A DNA stretch of 64,000 bases from contig NZ_JAKRVY010000007.1 of the NCBI RefSeq assembly GCF_023638055.1, forward strand, positions 62,001-126,000, in the 5' to 3' direction. Under the pieces are notes generated by a model. The model did no database searches and was not told the DNA's origin. It saw only the letters and a program-made list of their open reading frames with translations. The position numbers were made by a program, and so were the translations under genes. The DNA is from Natranaeroarchaeum aerophilus. GTDB taxonomy: Archaea; Halobacteriota; Halobacteria; Halobacteriales; Natronoarchaeaceae. Shown here in pieces: positions 16,193 to 25,063 of the stretch; within the stretch, counting starts at the first letter, position 1; the number at the start of each line of letters is the position of its first letter.

Positions 16193-17251
16193 TCAAAACT
16201 CGATTGCGGTCTTGATAACGTCGTCGCCGTCCTCGAACGCACGGTGGAGCTCTGAGAGGCCGTAGACGCCGGTGACGAGATCGTCACATAGCCAGTCTGG
16301 AAGCGCGTCGAGCGTGTCAACCGCAGCGTCGAAGTGGTCGATATTCGAGTTGACGCTACCGATCAGCGCCTTGTTGTGGAGGACGAACTCCTCGTGGAGT
16401 GCGCCGCCGTCGATCTCGAACTCCCACGGGTCAGGGACGCCAAGCAACGCGCCGACGCCATTGGGCGCGAGTGCGTCGATCGTCTGGAACGCGTGGGGTG
16501 GGTAGCCCGTCGCCTCGTAAATGAAGTCCATCCCCTCGTGTGCGGCGGGCACTTCGTCGACCGGCGTCTCGCGCGAGTCGACGTAGGTCGCGCCGAGTGT
16601 CTCGATGATGTCGATCGTCGGGTCGGGACGGTCACGACGGCCGAGACAGTAGGTTCGATCAAACGGTTCCGTGTGGATCGCCATCGCGAGGGTAAGCAGT
16701 CCGAGGCTACCGTTGCCCAGCACCATCGCGCTCTCGGGGTCCCACTCGAAGGCCGATCGGGAGGCGTATGCGTGCTCGAACGCTTTCTCGGAGATACTGA
16801 TCGGTTCGATCAGAAAGCCAAGCTCCGCCAGTGATTCGGGAACCTCGATCAGGTATTTTCCCGGGGCAGTGAAATACTCCGACATGAATCCGTGCGTACC
16901 GATAATCCCACACTCGAAGTACTCGCCGTCAGGAGCCATATCCGGCTGGCCGCGCTCGAAGTACTTGTTCGACTCCCCCGGCGGCCGCCGAACCGTCGGA
17001 ACGACAATGTCGCCGACGTCGTGATCGGTATCGCCGGGCTCTTCGACGACACCGACCGCCTCGTGCCCGAGCACAAGATGATCTGCACCCTGTGGATAGC
17101 CGCCATGAGAGCCGCTGATAACTTCGTGATCGGTTCCGTCGATGCCAACCCGCAACGTCCGGACGAGAGCCTCTCCCTCGCCCGGATCGGGTCTGGGCTT
17201 CTCGATTATCGTGGGGTGGTCCTCACCGCGTCGGACCGCTATCGCTTGCAT
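16193..17251 (-). CDS. gdh: Glucose 1-dehydrogenase (zinc-containing MDR family)
   Basis: A 352-residue medium-chain dehydrogenase that oxidises glucose to gluconolactone with NADP+, the first step of the haloarchaeal semi-phosphorylative Entner-Doudoroff pathway. The N-terminal catalytic domain has GIDGTDHEVISG (near 40-51) and VLGHEAVG (about 60-68), characteristic of archaeal GDH in place of the usual C-G-TD. The nucleotide-binding motif is VLGNGSLGLLT near 177-187. The length fits the family (about 355). The ATG at 17251 has a TATA-like aaattattt about 26 nt upstream on this strand. The convergent gene to its right ends 29 nt away. Confidence 0.9.
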   Translation of the reverse strand: MQAIAVRRGEDHPTIIEKPRPDPGEGEALVRTLRVGIDGTDHEVISGSHGGYPQGADHLVLGHEAVGVVEEPGDTDHDVGDIVVPTVRRPPGESNKYFERGQPDMAPDGEYFECGIIGTHGFMSEYFTAPGKYLIEVPESLAELGFLIEPISISEKAFEHAYASRSAFEWDPESAMVLGNGSLGLLTLAMAIHTEPFDRTYCLGRRDRPDPTIDIIETLGATYVDSRETPVDEVPAAHEGMDFIYEATGYPPHAFQTIDALAPNGVGALLGVPDPWEFEIDGGALHEEFVLHNKALIGSVNSNIDHFDAAVDTLDALPDWLCDDLVTGVYGLSELHRAFEDGDDVIKTAIEF

Positions 17252-17322
17252 ACAGCCAGCGAAGATGGCGAGATGCAAATAATTTCTTTTTTAGGGGGAG
17301 TTCCGACAGAGTATCCCCTCGA

Positions 17323-17880
17323 TCAGCGATACGTATCCCGCATCGTCCGCTCCAGCAGGCTGTCCGGCCCCAGCACGATATACACGAGGACGAACGGTTC
17401 CGGTGTATCGAGCACCCAGACCGAAAAGGGCGGTTCGGCGGCCTCGGCAGCGCGGGCGACCAGCGGTTCCAGCGGCTTGACGCCGTCCCGGAACTCGCCG
17501 AACAGGTCGCGCTCGCCTGCCTGCTCGGCGAACGTGTAGACCACGCCGTTGGGGTCGCTGTCCATGTCCCGCGTGATCTGAGAGTTCATGGCCGCTCCCT
17601 CCGCACGCGCCGACTCGAAACACTCCCGTGCAGCCTCGAAGGCTGGTTCGTCGGTGCGGATGAACCGAAACGTCGTGGCAGTGACGACGCTGTACTCGGC
17701 CACGACAGGATCGCCGTCTTCCCACACGAGTGTGGCATCGACGAGGTGTCCGACTGCTGGTGCCTCACCCTCGGGAACGGGGACGTAGCTCGGCTCGGCC
17801 GACTCGGGATCAAGCAATAGCAGTTCGTCGTCGCTTCGTCCGGGAAGCACGCGAAACCGCCCGTCCGTGGTCTGGTCCAT
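17323..17880 (-). CDS. Conserved haloarchaeal protein, possibly DUF6663
   Basis: A 185-residue acidic soluble protein: MDQTTDGRFRVLPGRSDDEL, then a beta-rich domain that includes VGHLVDATLVWEDGDPVVA (about 45-63) and a helical middle part (AFEAARECFESARAEGAAM). The C-terminal part is beta-rich (FSVWVLDTPEPFVLVYIVLG). It matches a haloarchaeal family that I think is DUF6663; the role is unknown. The ATG at 17880 is used because upstream in-frame residues overlap the promoter of the divergent gene at 17969 and do not look coding. Confidence 0.7.
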   Translation of the reverse strand: MDQTTDGRFRVLPGRSDDELLLLDPESAEPSYVPVPEGEAPAVGHLVDATLVWEDGDPVVAEYSVVTATTFRFIRTDEPAFEAARECFESARAEGAAMNSQITRDMDSDPNGVVYTFAEQAGERDLFGEFRDGVKPLEPLVARAAEAAEPPFSVWVLDTPEPFVLVYIVLGPDSLLERTMRDTYR

Positions 17881-17968
17881 CGGATGGTAGTGACCGCTCC
17901 ACGGGTATGAGTGTTGAGAATATCGGCCGGGCTGAACACTTATGTCCGATTGGGGACATACTGCGGCC

Positions 17969-18769
17969 ATGAACCGCCGGTCCCTCTCAATCGCAGCGAT
18001 CGCCCTCCTCGCAGTCGTCTGTCTCGGTATGGTTGCCGCAGTCGCATTTCCGCTCTCGACCGGAGAGCCACAGGGGATGAGCGAGAGCTTCACCCAGCAC
18101 GCCGACGAGGAGTACCAACTGAGCGGCGAGATCGAGACCGATGGGGATGTCAGTCTCGCAGTCGACGGCGCAGTGGCGGAATCGGGCGAGGGCTACGTCA
18201 GGATAGTCGACAACAGTGTCACCGACACACGGTATCAAGACGGGGACGACGAGACTGTCTACCGGCAGTTACTGATCGAGGACGCTGGGCCTGACCAGCC
18301 GGGTGCCGACCGGTATATCGAGGACATCGAAGACGATCCCGACGAGCGACTGGTGCGGGAGAACCGGGCCGGTGAAACGACCGAACTCGTCACCGTCGTC
18401 GAAGACCCTGATACTGAGATCGGTGACCGTCTCGACGGTGGCGCGAGCGTCGTCACGGAGGTGCTTGGCTTTGCCGAGTACGACTCCGTCGAGACGAGCG
18501 ATGGGACCCAAACACTCACCCCGACCGACGGCTGGTTCGACGAGTATCGCTCGTACCGGATCGCAGGGAGTAGTGGGGACGTCCGCGTCGACGCCGAAAC
18601 GAACGCAGTCGAGCAGGCGGACGTGCGCTGGGACGTGACCACCGACGCTGGTTCGTACGCCGAGTATCTGATCGCCGGCGAGACGACGACACAGCGTATC
18701 AGCTACGAGTACGAGGGCGGCGACGTGGACGTCGAGACGCCAGAGTGGGTTGACGGAATCGACGCTTGA
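17969..18769 (+). CDS. Exported or membrane-anchored protein, unknown function
   Basis: A 266-residue protein with an N-terminal signal/anchor (MNRRSLSIAAIALLAVVCLG, residues 1-25, positive end then hydrophobic) and a long very acidic extracellular domain rich in Asp, Glu, Thr and Ser. The latter has repeated beta-type stretches (GYVRIVDNSVTDTRYQ, RISYEYEGGDVDVETP). No catalytic motif is seen. The ATG at 17969 is 26 nt downstream of a TATA-like acttatg (about 17938-17944), fitting a leaderless mRNA; an ATG at 17942 would fall inside the promoter. Confidence 0.7.
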   Translation: MNRRSLSIAAIALLAVVCLGMVAAVAFPLSTGEPQGMSESFTQHADEEYQLSGEIETDGDVSLAVDGAVAESGEGYVRIVDNSVTDTRYQDGDDETVYRQLLIEDAGPDQPGADRYIEDIEDDPDERLVRENRAGETTELVTVVEDPDTEIGDRLDGGASVVTEVLGFAEYDSVETSDGTQTLTPTDGWFDEYRSYRIAGSSGDVRVDAETNAVEQADVRWDVTTDAGSYAEYLIAGETTTQRISYEYEGGDVDVETPEWVDGIDA

Positions 18770-18851
18770 GAGCGACAAACGGTGGCTATCAACGGAGGAC
18801 AATAAAAGGATCACTGTTAGGGTTATATTCTATAACGAAAATACATTACCT

Positions 18852-19949
18852 ATGGCGCAAGAGTCAACTAGCCATCAGGAGCTTGGGGGAGTACCAGCGA
18901 GGGCTGTCGATCGGCGCACGTTCCTCGCAGCGAGCGCGGGGATTGCAGGCATCGGCATGGCGGGCTGTCTCGGCAACGGCGCGGAGGGCGACGAGATCGC
19001 GATCATCTCCAGCGACGCCGGGTTCGACGACAACGCGTTCAACGACATGGCGCTCAGCGGGTTACAGAACGCACAGGAAGAGTACGACTTCGAGATCAAC
19101 CAGATCGAGGAGACTGACACCACCGCGTTCGGAGACGTACAGGTCGAGGCGGCCGAAACCGAACCGGATCTTATCGTGATGGTCGGGTTCCAGCACACGT
19201 CGCCGCTGGAGGATAACGCGCCCGAGTATCCCGATCAGAACTGGATGCTGATCAACGACCCGCTCGACGAGCCAAACGTCGCCTCGTTTACCTGGGCCAA
19301 CCACGAGATGTCGTATCTCGCAGGCGTGCTCGCCGGGACGATGACGACACACGAACTCGAACACGACGGGAACGAAAACGATCCCGAGAACGCCCACGTC
19401 GGCTTTGTCGGCGGTGAGGACGGCTCGTTGATCAACGCCTTCGAGGAGTCCTACATCGCCGGGGCCGAGTGGGTCAACGAGGAGGTCGAGGTCAGCACCG
19501 GCTACATCGGCAACTTCAGCGACACGAGCGTGGCAAACGACATCGCCACGTCGCAGTATCAGGACGGTGCGGATATCGTCTACCACGCTGCGGCGGCGGC
19601 CGGTGCGGGTGCGATCGAGGCCGCCCAGCAACAGGGGCGCTTCGCTATCGGCGTCGATGCCGATCAGTCCAGAACCCTGCCGGAGTTCCAGGACGTCATC
19701 ATCGGCTCCGCGGTGAAGTTCATCGACGAGGGGACCGAGGAGGCCGCTCAGGCCACGTACGAGGACGAGTTCGACAGTATCGCCGACGAGCACAACCTGC
19801 TCGGACTCGCCGAGGAGGCGGTCGACGCCGTCATCGGACAGGCGTTCGAGGGTGCGCTGCCCGAGGAGGTCGACCAGAACATCGACGAGGCGACGCAGGC
19901 GATCATCGACGGCGATATCGAGGTTCCCTGTGAGGCGGACGGCTGCTAG
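18852..19949 (+). CDS. BMP family ABC transporter substrate-binding lipoprotein
   Basis: A 365-residue Tat-exported lipoprotein: RRTFLAASAGIAGIGMAGC (about 20-38, twin Arg then lipobox MAGC). The mature part is a periplasmic-binding-protein type 1 fold of the BMP/PnrA family: GFDDNAFNDMALSGLQNAQ (about 58-76), then LIVMVGFQHTSPLEDNA and a HAAAAAGAGAIEAAQQQG hinge helix (about 238-256). BMP proteins bind nucleosides and related ligands outside the cell. It heads an operon with the ATPase and two permeases. The ATG at 18852 lies about 26 nt after a TATA-like ttatattct (18821-18829); upstream in-frame residues are not used. Confidence 0.92.
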   Translation: MAQESTSHQELGGVPARAVDRRTFLAASAGIAGIGMAGCLGNGAEGDEIAIISSDAGFDDNAFNDMALSGLQNAQEEYDFEINQIEETDTTAFGDVQVEAAETEPDLIVMVGFQHTSPLEDNAPEYPDQNWMLINDPLDEPNVASFTWANHEMSYLAGVLAGTMTTHELEHDGNENDPENAHVGFVGGEDGSLINAFEESYIAGAEWVNEEVEVSTGYIGNFSDTSVANDIATSQYQDGADIVYHAAAAAGAGAIEAAQQQGRFAIGVDADQSRTLPEFQDVIIGSAVKFIDEGTEEAAQATYEDEFDSIADEHNLLGLAEEAVDAVIGQAFEGALPEEVDQNIDEATQAIIDGDIEVPCEADGC

Positions 19950-19979
19950 ACGCCGCCCTCCAGTACTCTGTATTACATC

Positions 19980-21563
19980 ATGAGTCGGAAGGAGACACGG
20001 GAGACTGCCGTTCGTCTGGACGGGATTACGAAACGCTTCGGAGACGTCGTGGCAAACGACGGGGTCGATTTCACACTCGAATCGGGAACAGTCCACGCCT
20101 TGCTCGGCGAGAACGGCTCGGGCAAGACGACCCTGATGAGCATCCTCTACGGGCTGTACGATCAGGACGAGGGAGCGATCGCCGTCGACGGCGAGCCCCG
20201 GGAGTTCACCAGTCCACGCGACGCGATCGACGCGGGGATCGGAATGATCCACCAGCACTTCCAGCTCATCGAACCGATGACCGTCCTCCAGAACGTGGTG
20301 CTCGGACACGAGCCGGTCTCGGGAGGACTCGTCGACGAGGACGATGCCCGTGCGGAGATCGAAGCGCTCTGTAATCGCTACGCGTTCGACGTCGATCAGC
20401 ATCTCGATACGCCGGTTCAGGATCTCGATATCGGTGTCAAACAGCGGACCGAGATCGTCAAGAGCCTCTATCGCGGCGCAGAGATCCTCGTCTTCGACGA
20501 GCCGACAGCGGTGTTGACGCCACAGGAGGTCGACGGGCTGTTCGACCTGATGCGTGAGTTGACCGAACAGGATCGGTCGCTGGTCTTTATCACGCACAAA
20601 CTCGACGAGGCCATCGAAATCGCGGACGAAATTACGGTGTTGCGCGACGGGAACGCTGTCGGGACCGTCGACGCAGCCGACACCTCGAAAGCGGAGCTGG
20701 CGCGGATGATGGTCGGCCGGGAGGTGTTGTTCGACCGAACGGAACGCGAGGCGACGACGGGCACACGCGTTCTCGAAACCGAGGGGCTCCACGTCCAGGG
20801 TGACCGGGGTCTGGAACAGGTGACGGATGTCGACATACGGGTCCGGGAGGGCGAGATCCTCGGGATCGCCGGCGTCCAGGGCAACGGTCAGTCCGAACTC
20901 GTCGAGGCGCTGACCGGGCTGCGATCCGTCACATCCGGATCAATCCGTTTTGAGGGCGAGGAGATCACGGAGACGGACCGGCGCGAGCGGATCGAGCGCG
21001 GGATCGCCTACGTCCCCGAGGACCGCCAGCAGGAAGGGCTGGTACTGGAGTACGATCTGGTTCGCAACGCGTTGCTTGGCAATCAGACAGTCGAGCCGTT
21101 CGTCGACGGCTGGTTCGTCGACTGGGACGCCGTCGACGAGCACGCCCACGAGGTCGTGGCGGAGTACGATGTCCAGCCACCGGATCCATCCGTGCGTTCG
21201 TCATCGCTCTCGGGTGGCAACCAGCAGAAGTTCGTCGTTGGCCGGGAGATCAACCACGATCCTCGCCTGTTGATCGCATCGCATCCGACTCGCGGCGTCG
21301 ACATCGGGTCGGTCGAGTTTATCCACAACCGACTGCTGGATCTGCGTGCAGAGGGTATTGCGCTCGTAATCGTCTCCTCGAAACTCGAAGAGATCCAGCA
21401 GCTCTCGGACCGGATCGCCGTCCTCTATGAGGGTTCGATCGTCGACATCGTCGACCCGGAGGAAGTAACCGAACAGGAGCTAGGGCTGTTGATGACCGGA
21501 ACGGAGATCGACCGATCCGGGGTGTCAATCAGACAGCAGTCCGATCTCCCGGGGGAGCCATGA
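19980..21563 (+). CDS. ABC transporter ATP-binding protein, two NBDs (nucleoside/sugar type)
   Basis: A 527-residue cytoplasmic ATPase with two fused nucleotide-binding domains, as in the YufO/RbsA class. The first has Walker A GENGSGKTT (about 41-49), the C-loop-like IGVKQRTEIVKSLYRG (about 144-159) and Walker B ILVFDEPTAVLTP. The second has the degenerate Walker A GVQGNGQSE (about 298-306), signature SLSGGNQQK, and LLIASHPTRGVD. The final Gly in the first C-loop and the second Walker A Lys are not conserved, as is usual in this class. It starts 30 nt after the lipoprotein gene and overlaps the first permease gene by 4 nt. Confidence 0.93.
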   Translation: MSRKETRETAVRLDGITKRFGDVVANDGVDFTLESGTVHALLGENGSGKTTLMSILYGLYDQDEGAIAVDGEPREFTSPRDAIDAGIGMIHQHFQLIEPMTVLQNVVLGHEPVSGGLVDEDDARAEIEALCNRYAFDVDQHLDTPVQDLDIGVKQRTEIVKSLYRGAEILVFDEPTAVLTPQEVDGLFDLMRELTEQDRSLVFITHKLDEAIEIADEITVLRDGNAVGTVDAADTSKAELARMMVGREVLFDRTEREATTGTRVLETEGLHVQGDRGLEQVTDVDIRVREGEILGIAGVQGNGQSELVEALTGLRSVTSGSIRFEGEEITETDRRERIERGIAYVPEDRQQEGLVLEYDLVRNALLGNQTVEPFVDGWFVDWDAVDEHAHEVVAEYDVQPPDPSVRSSSLSGGNQQKFVVGREINHDPRLLIASHPTRGVDIGSVEFIHNRLLDLRAEGIALVIVSSKLEEIQQLSDRIAVLYEGSIVDIVDPEEVTEQELGLLMTGTEIDRSGVSIRQQSDLPGEP

Positions 21564-22693
21564 GCGACGCCGATCCCGGTCGTATTCGACCCACGCTCGA
21601 CGCCGCCGCCGACTGGATGCTCCGGGCGACGCCCATCGAGCGGATCGCGCTGGCGGTCGCCTCGACGATTGCGGCACTGTCGATCGGGCTCGTCGTCGTT
21701 ACCGCCTCGGGGCACAACCCGCTCCTGTTCATCAACGACATGCTCTATGGGGCGTTCGGGACCGAGCGCAGGCTAACGATCACCCTCCGGGAATCCTCGT
21801 ACTTCATTCTTGCAGGCGTCGCGGTCGCGGTGGCGTTCCGGGCGGGCGTCTTCAACATCGGTGTACAGGGGCAGTTCATCGTCGGGATGCTGGCGACGAC
21901 GATGACGATCCTGTGGCTGACACCGTTCCTCCCTGCCAACCGGATCGGCGGGGTCGGGCTCATGTTCGTCGGCATACTGGGTGGCGTACTCGCGGGCGGC
22001 GCGTACGGTGCGCTTCCGGGAGTACTCAAGGCCTACGCGGACGCCAACGAGATCATCACGACGATCATGCTGAACTTCATCGCCATCGGCGTGGTGTTCT
22101 ACCTCGTCGACGGCCCGTTTCGGGGTGAGGGTGAGTCGGCGACCAGAACCGCCTCGATCCCCGAGTACGCGGAACTCCCGCCGGTGCTGTTCGAGGGATC
22201 CGGTTTCTCGATTCTCGGTCTCGCCGGGACGATCGGCGTCGCCGTGGTGATCTACGTGTTGCTCACGCGCACGCGGATCGGCTACGACATGGTGACGAGC
22301 GGCTACCAGGAGTCCGCGGCGGTCTACTCCGGCGTCGACGCGAAGCGGACAATCGTTGGGACGATGACGATCTCGGGGATGGTCGCGGGCGTCCTCGGTG
22401 CGCTCTTTATCATCATGCACGCGAACGCGACGCCGAACGCCCATGGGATCGACACGTACGGGTTCGACGCCATCGCGGTGAGCCTGCTCGCGGCGAACCA
22501 CCCGCTGGGCGTGATTCCCGCGGGAGCGCTGTTCGGTGGGCTAGAGGCCGGCGGCCAGTACATCAACGTGTCCTCGGATGTCCCGCCACAGCTGATCGAT
22601 GGCATCGTCGGGCTCGTTGTGCTCTTCGTCGCCGTACCCGAACTGTTCCGGATGACCGCACGGCGGACCGGTCTCGGTGGTGATGGCGAATGA
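21560..22693 (+). CDS. ABC transporter permease (BPD_transp_2), YufP-like
   Basis: A 377-residue permease with about nine membrane segments. The family signature is the FRAGVFNIGVQGQFIVGMLATT stretch (about 92-112, written here in parts: AGVFNIGVQGQ). The other landmark is the coupling loop containing RIGYDMVTSGYQESAAVYSG (about 240-259), then the EAAxxxGxDxxR-like ending DAKRT. It overlaps the ATPase gene and the next permease gene by 4 nt each (ATGA), so the three proteins are translated together. It forms the membrane channel with the second permease. Confidence 0.92.
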   Translation: MSDADPGRIRPTLDAAADWMLRATPIERIALAVASTIAALSIGLVVVTASGHNPLLFINDMLYGAFGTERRLTITLRESSYFILAGVAVAVAFRAGVFNIGVQGQFIVGMLATTMTILWLTPFLPANRIGGVGLMFVGILGGVLAGGAYGALPGVLKAYADANEIITTIMLNFIAIGVVFYLVDGPFRGEGESATRTASIPEYAELPPVLFEGSGFSILGLAGTIGVAVVIYVLLTRTRIGYDMVTSGYQESAAVYSGVDAKRTIVGTMTISGMVAGVLGALFIIMHANATPNAHGIDTYGFDAIAVSLLAANHPLGVIPAGALFGGLEAGGQYINVSSDVPPQLIDGIVGLVVLFVAVPELFRMTARRTGLGGDGE

Positions 22694-23745
22694 GCGTCAC
22701 CAGCTACGCGAGAGCGAACCCCGGTCGGATCGGCGTACTGGTCGGCCTCACGGTGCTCGCAGGGGTGGTCGTCGTGTGGCAGGATTCGGGACTGGCCCGG
22801 CTACTCACGCTCGGGTATCTCGAACGCTCCCTGCGGGCGGCGACGCCGATTGCACTGGTCGCCATCGGCGGACTGATCGCCGAAAAGAGCGGCGTGTTCA
22901 ACATCGGCGTCGAGGGGTTCATGATCTTCGGCGCGGTCAACGGCCTCGCCGCGGCGTATCTCGTCTCCGGGAACGGTGAGGTCACACAGTTGCATCTCTG
23001 GATCGGGCTCGTCGTCGCAGTGGTAATCAGCGCCGTCCTCACGACCCTCTTTGCAATCTTGATGATCCGCTACGAGGCCGACCAGATCGTCGCCGGGCTG
23101 GCGGTCTGGTTCATCGGTCTCGGGTTCGGACCGTTTACCGCAATCCTGATCTGGGATAGCCGGAACAGCGGAACCGTGGGTCGGATCGGCAACATCGACC
23201 TGCCGCTCCTCTCGGAGATTCCGGTGCTCGGACCCGTCTTCTTCGATGCATCGCCGTTTATCCTGCTGACGATTATCGTCGCCGTCGCGGCGTGGGTGTT
23301 TCTCTACCGAACCCGGTACGGCTACTGGCTGCAGGCCGCCGGTGAGAATCCCGAAGCACTCGATACGGCGGGGATCGACGTCAACCGCGTTCGCTACGCC
23401 GCGGTGATCTTCTCGGGGACGATGGCGGGACTGGCGGGAGCCGTGTTGACCCTCGGCGTCACGGGCAACTTCATCGGCTCCGGGATGACAGTCGTCGACG
23501 GCCGGGGCTGGATCGGTATCGTCGCCTACCTCTTTGGCAACTACAACCCGATCGGGGCGTTCCTCGCCGCACTCCTGTTCGGCGCGATGGATATGCTCCA
23601 GATCCAGTTCCAGACGATCGGCGTCCCGCTACCCTCCAGTCTGGTCGATCTGTTCCCCTACGTCGTCGTAATTGTCGTTCTGACGTTCTACGGGTCGACA
23701 CGGATGCCCTCGCGCGTCGGTGAGCCATACGAGAGCGAAAAGTAG
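22690..23745 (+). CDS. ABC transporter permease (BPD_transp_2), YufQ-like
   Basis: A 351-residue second permease. It has the companion signature KSGVFNIGVEGFMIFGAV (about 66-83) and the coupling segment YGYWLQAAGENPEALDTAGI (about 213-232). About eight membrane segments. It ends the four-gene BMP-type operon. Downstream, 66 nt later, the first Gfo/Idh/MocA oxidoreductase starts in the same direction, so read-through or co-regulation is plausible. Confidence 0.92.
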   Translation: MSVTSYARANPGRIGVLVGLTVLAGVVVVWQDSGLARLLTLGYLERSLRAATPIALVAIGGLIAEKSGVFNIGVEGFMIFGAVNGLAAAYLVSGNGEVTQLHLWIGLVVAVVISAVLTTLFAILMIRYEADQIVAGLAVWFIGLGFGPFTAILIWDSRNSGTVGRIGNIDLPLLSEIPVLGPVFFDASPFILLTIIVAVAAWVFLYRTRYGYWLQAAGENPEALDTAGIDVNRVRYAAVIFSGTMAGLAGAVLTLGVTGNFIGSGMTVVDGRGWIGIVAYLFGNYNPIGAFLAALLFGAMDMLQIQFQTIGVPLPSSLVDLFPYVVVIVVLTFYGSTRMPSRVGEPYESEK

Positions 23746-23811
23746 GCCCGAGAGCAGGTCGCCCCCTCCCCCACCACCGGGAGTTATACGCTCCGAGACG
23801 GCGTCTCTCAT

Positions 23812-25029
23812 ATGGGGGAGAGCTTCGGTATCGGCTTCGTCGGTTGCGGATTCATCACTCGCGAGGCACACGTCCCGAGCGTCGAGTACCTGCCCGGCGT
23901 CCACGTCGCCGCGATCCAGAACCGAACACGGGAGACCGCGGAATCGGTCGCAGCCCGGTGTCGATCCGCGGGCTGGGGCGATCCAAGCGTCTACGGCGAG
24001 GGCGACATCGGCGCGCTCGTCGCAGACGAGGCCGTCGACGGTCTGTGGATCACCAGCCCGAACTTCATGCGGGTCGACGTCGTCGATGCAGCCGTCGATG
24101 CGGTCGAGGACGGCGCAAAACTGCGGGGGATCGCAATGGAAAAACCAGTGGCCCGAACCCTCCGTGAGGCGGGCCGGATCGTCGACCGAATCGAGGACGT
24201 TGGCCTGCCACACGCATATCTGGAAAACTGGCCGCACGAGCCGGAGATCCAGCAGTTGCGCGACCTGCTCTGGGAGCGCGGCCGGGACGCGGGACGGCCC
24301 TACCTCGCCCGCTCGCAGGCCGAACACGGCGGGCCACACTCGGCGTGGTTCTGGGACGGCAAGCGCCAGGGCGGCGGCGCGCTGACCGACATGCTCTGTC
24401 ACGCACTGGCGGGCAACCACGTCTTGCTGGCCGATCCGGAGCGTCCCGACGGGGGCCTCGACGCGGTCTCGGTCTCCGCGGACACTGAGACGCTAAAGTG
24501 GGCCCGTGAGGAGTACGCCGCTGAACTACGCGAGGAGTACGGTGTCGATTACGAGACCACCCCGGCAGAGGACTACGCGCGGGCAACGATCCGCTACGAG
24601 AGCGAGGTAGGAGATCCGCTGATCTCCGAGGCCACGGGATCGTGGTGTTACGTCGGCGCAGGAGTGCGGCGCTCGATCGAGTTGCTCGGCCCGGAGTACT
24701 CGGGACAGGTTGTCACCGACGAGGAGTCCTCCAGTGTCTTCGTCTCGGACGCGCTGGGCGGAGGAGACGGCTGGGCAGAGAAACAGAACGCCACGAGCGG
24801 CCGGATGCCGATCGTCGGCGAGAGCGTCGTCGACGGGGGATACGTCGCCGAGAACTGTGACGCCGTCGACGCCTTCGAGTGCGGGGAGAACGGTTCTCTC
24901 GATCTGCACGACGGGCTGGACGTCTTGCGGCTCTGTATGGCGGCCTACCGGGCGGCCGAAACCGGTGAGGATGTCGACCTGCGGACCGCCGATCTGGAGA
25001 CGTTTACGCCGCCCCCAGCGCGAGGATAG
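23812..25029 (+). CDS. Gfo/Idh/MocA family oxidoreductase
   Basis: A 405-residue NAD(P)-dependent dehydrogenase. The N-terminal Rossmann motif is GFVGCGFITREAH (about 8-20). The substrate-binding Lys motif EKPVARTL is near residues 109-116 (compare EKP of the family). The C-terminal alpha/beta domain contains GGGALTDMLCHALAG (about 187-201), where GGG-x-x-x-D-x-x-x-H-x-x-D is the usual catalytic region. Usual substrates are sugars, inositols or their acids. It follows the BMP transporter after 66 nt and faces a second member of the family across 34 nt. The pairing suggests oxidation of an imported compound. Confidence 0.88.
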   Translation: MGESFGIGFVGCGFITREAHVPSVEYLPGVHVAAIQNRTRETAESVAARCRSAGWGDPSVYGEGDIGALVADEAVDGLWITSPNFMRVDVVDAAVDAVEDGAKLRGIAMEKPVARTLREAGRIVDRIEDVGLPHAYLENWPHEPEIQQLRDLLWERGRDAGRPYLARSQAEHGGPHSAWFWDGKRQGGGALTDMLCHALAGNHVLLADPERPDGGLDAVSVSADTETLKWAREEYAAELREEYGVDYETTPAEDYARATIRYESEVGDPLISEATGSWCYVGAGVRRSIELLGPEYSGQVVTDEESSSVFVSDALGGGDGWAEKQNATSGRMPIVGESVVDGGYVAENCDAVDAFECGENGSLDLHDGLDVLRLCMAAYRAAETGEDVDLRTADLETFTPPPARG

Positions 25030-25063
25030 CGGATCGCTGTGCCAACTCGCGCTCCTGTACTCA

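Noticed and set aside
19062-20792. Long minus-strand open frame (576 residues)
   Set aside because: Antisense to the BMP lipoprotein and ATPase genes, whose motifs are unmistakable; no family likeness.
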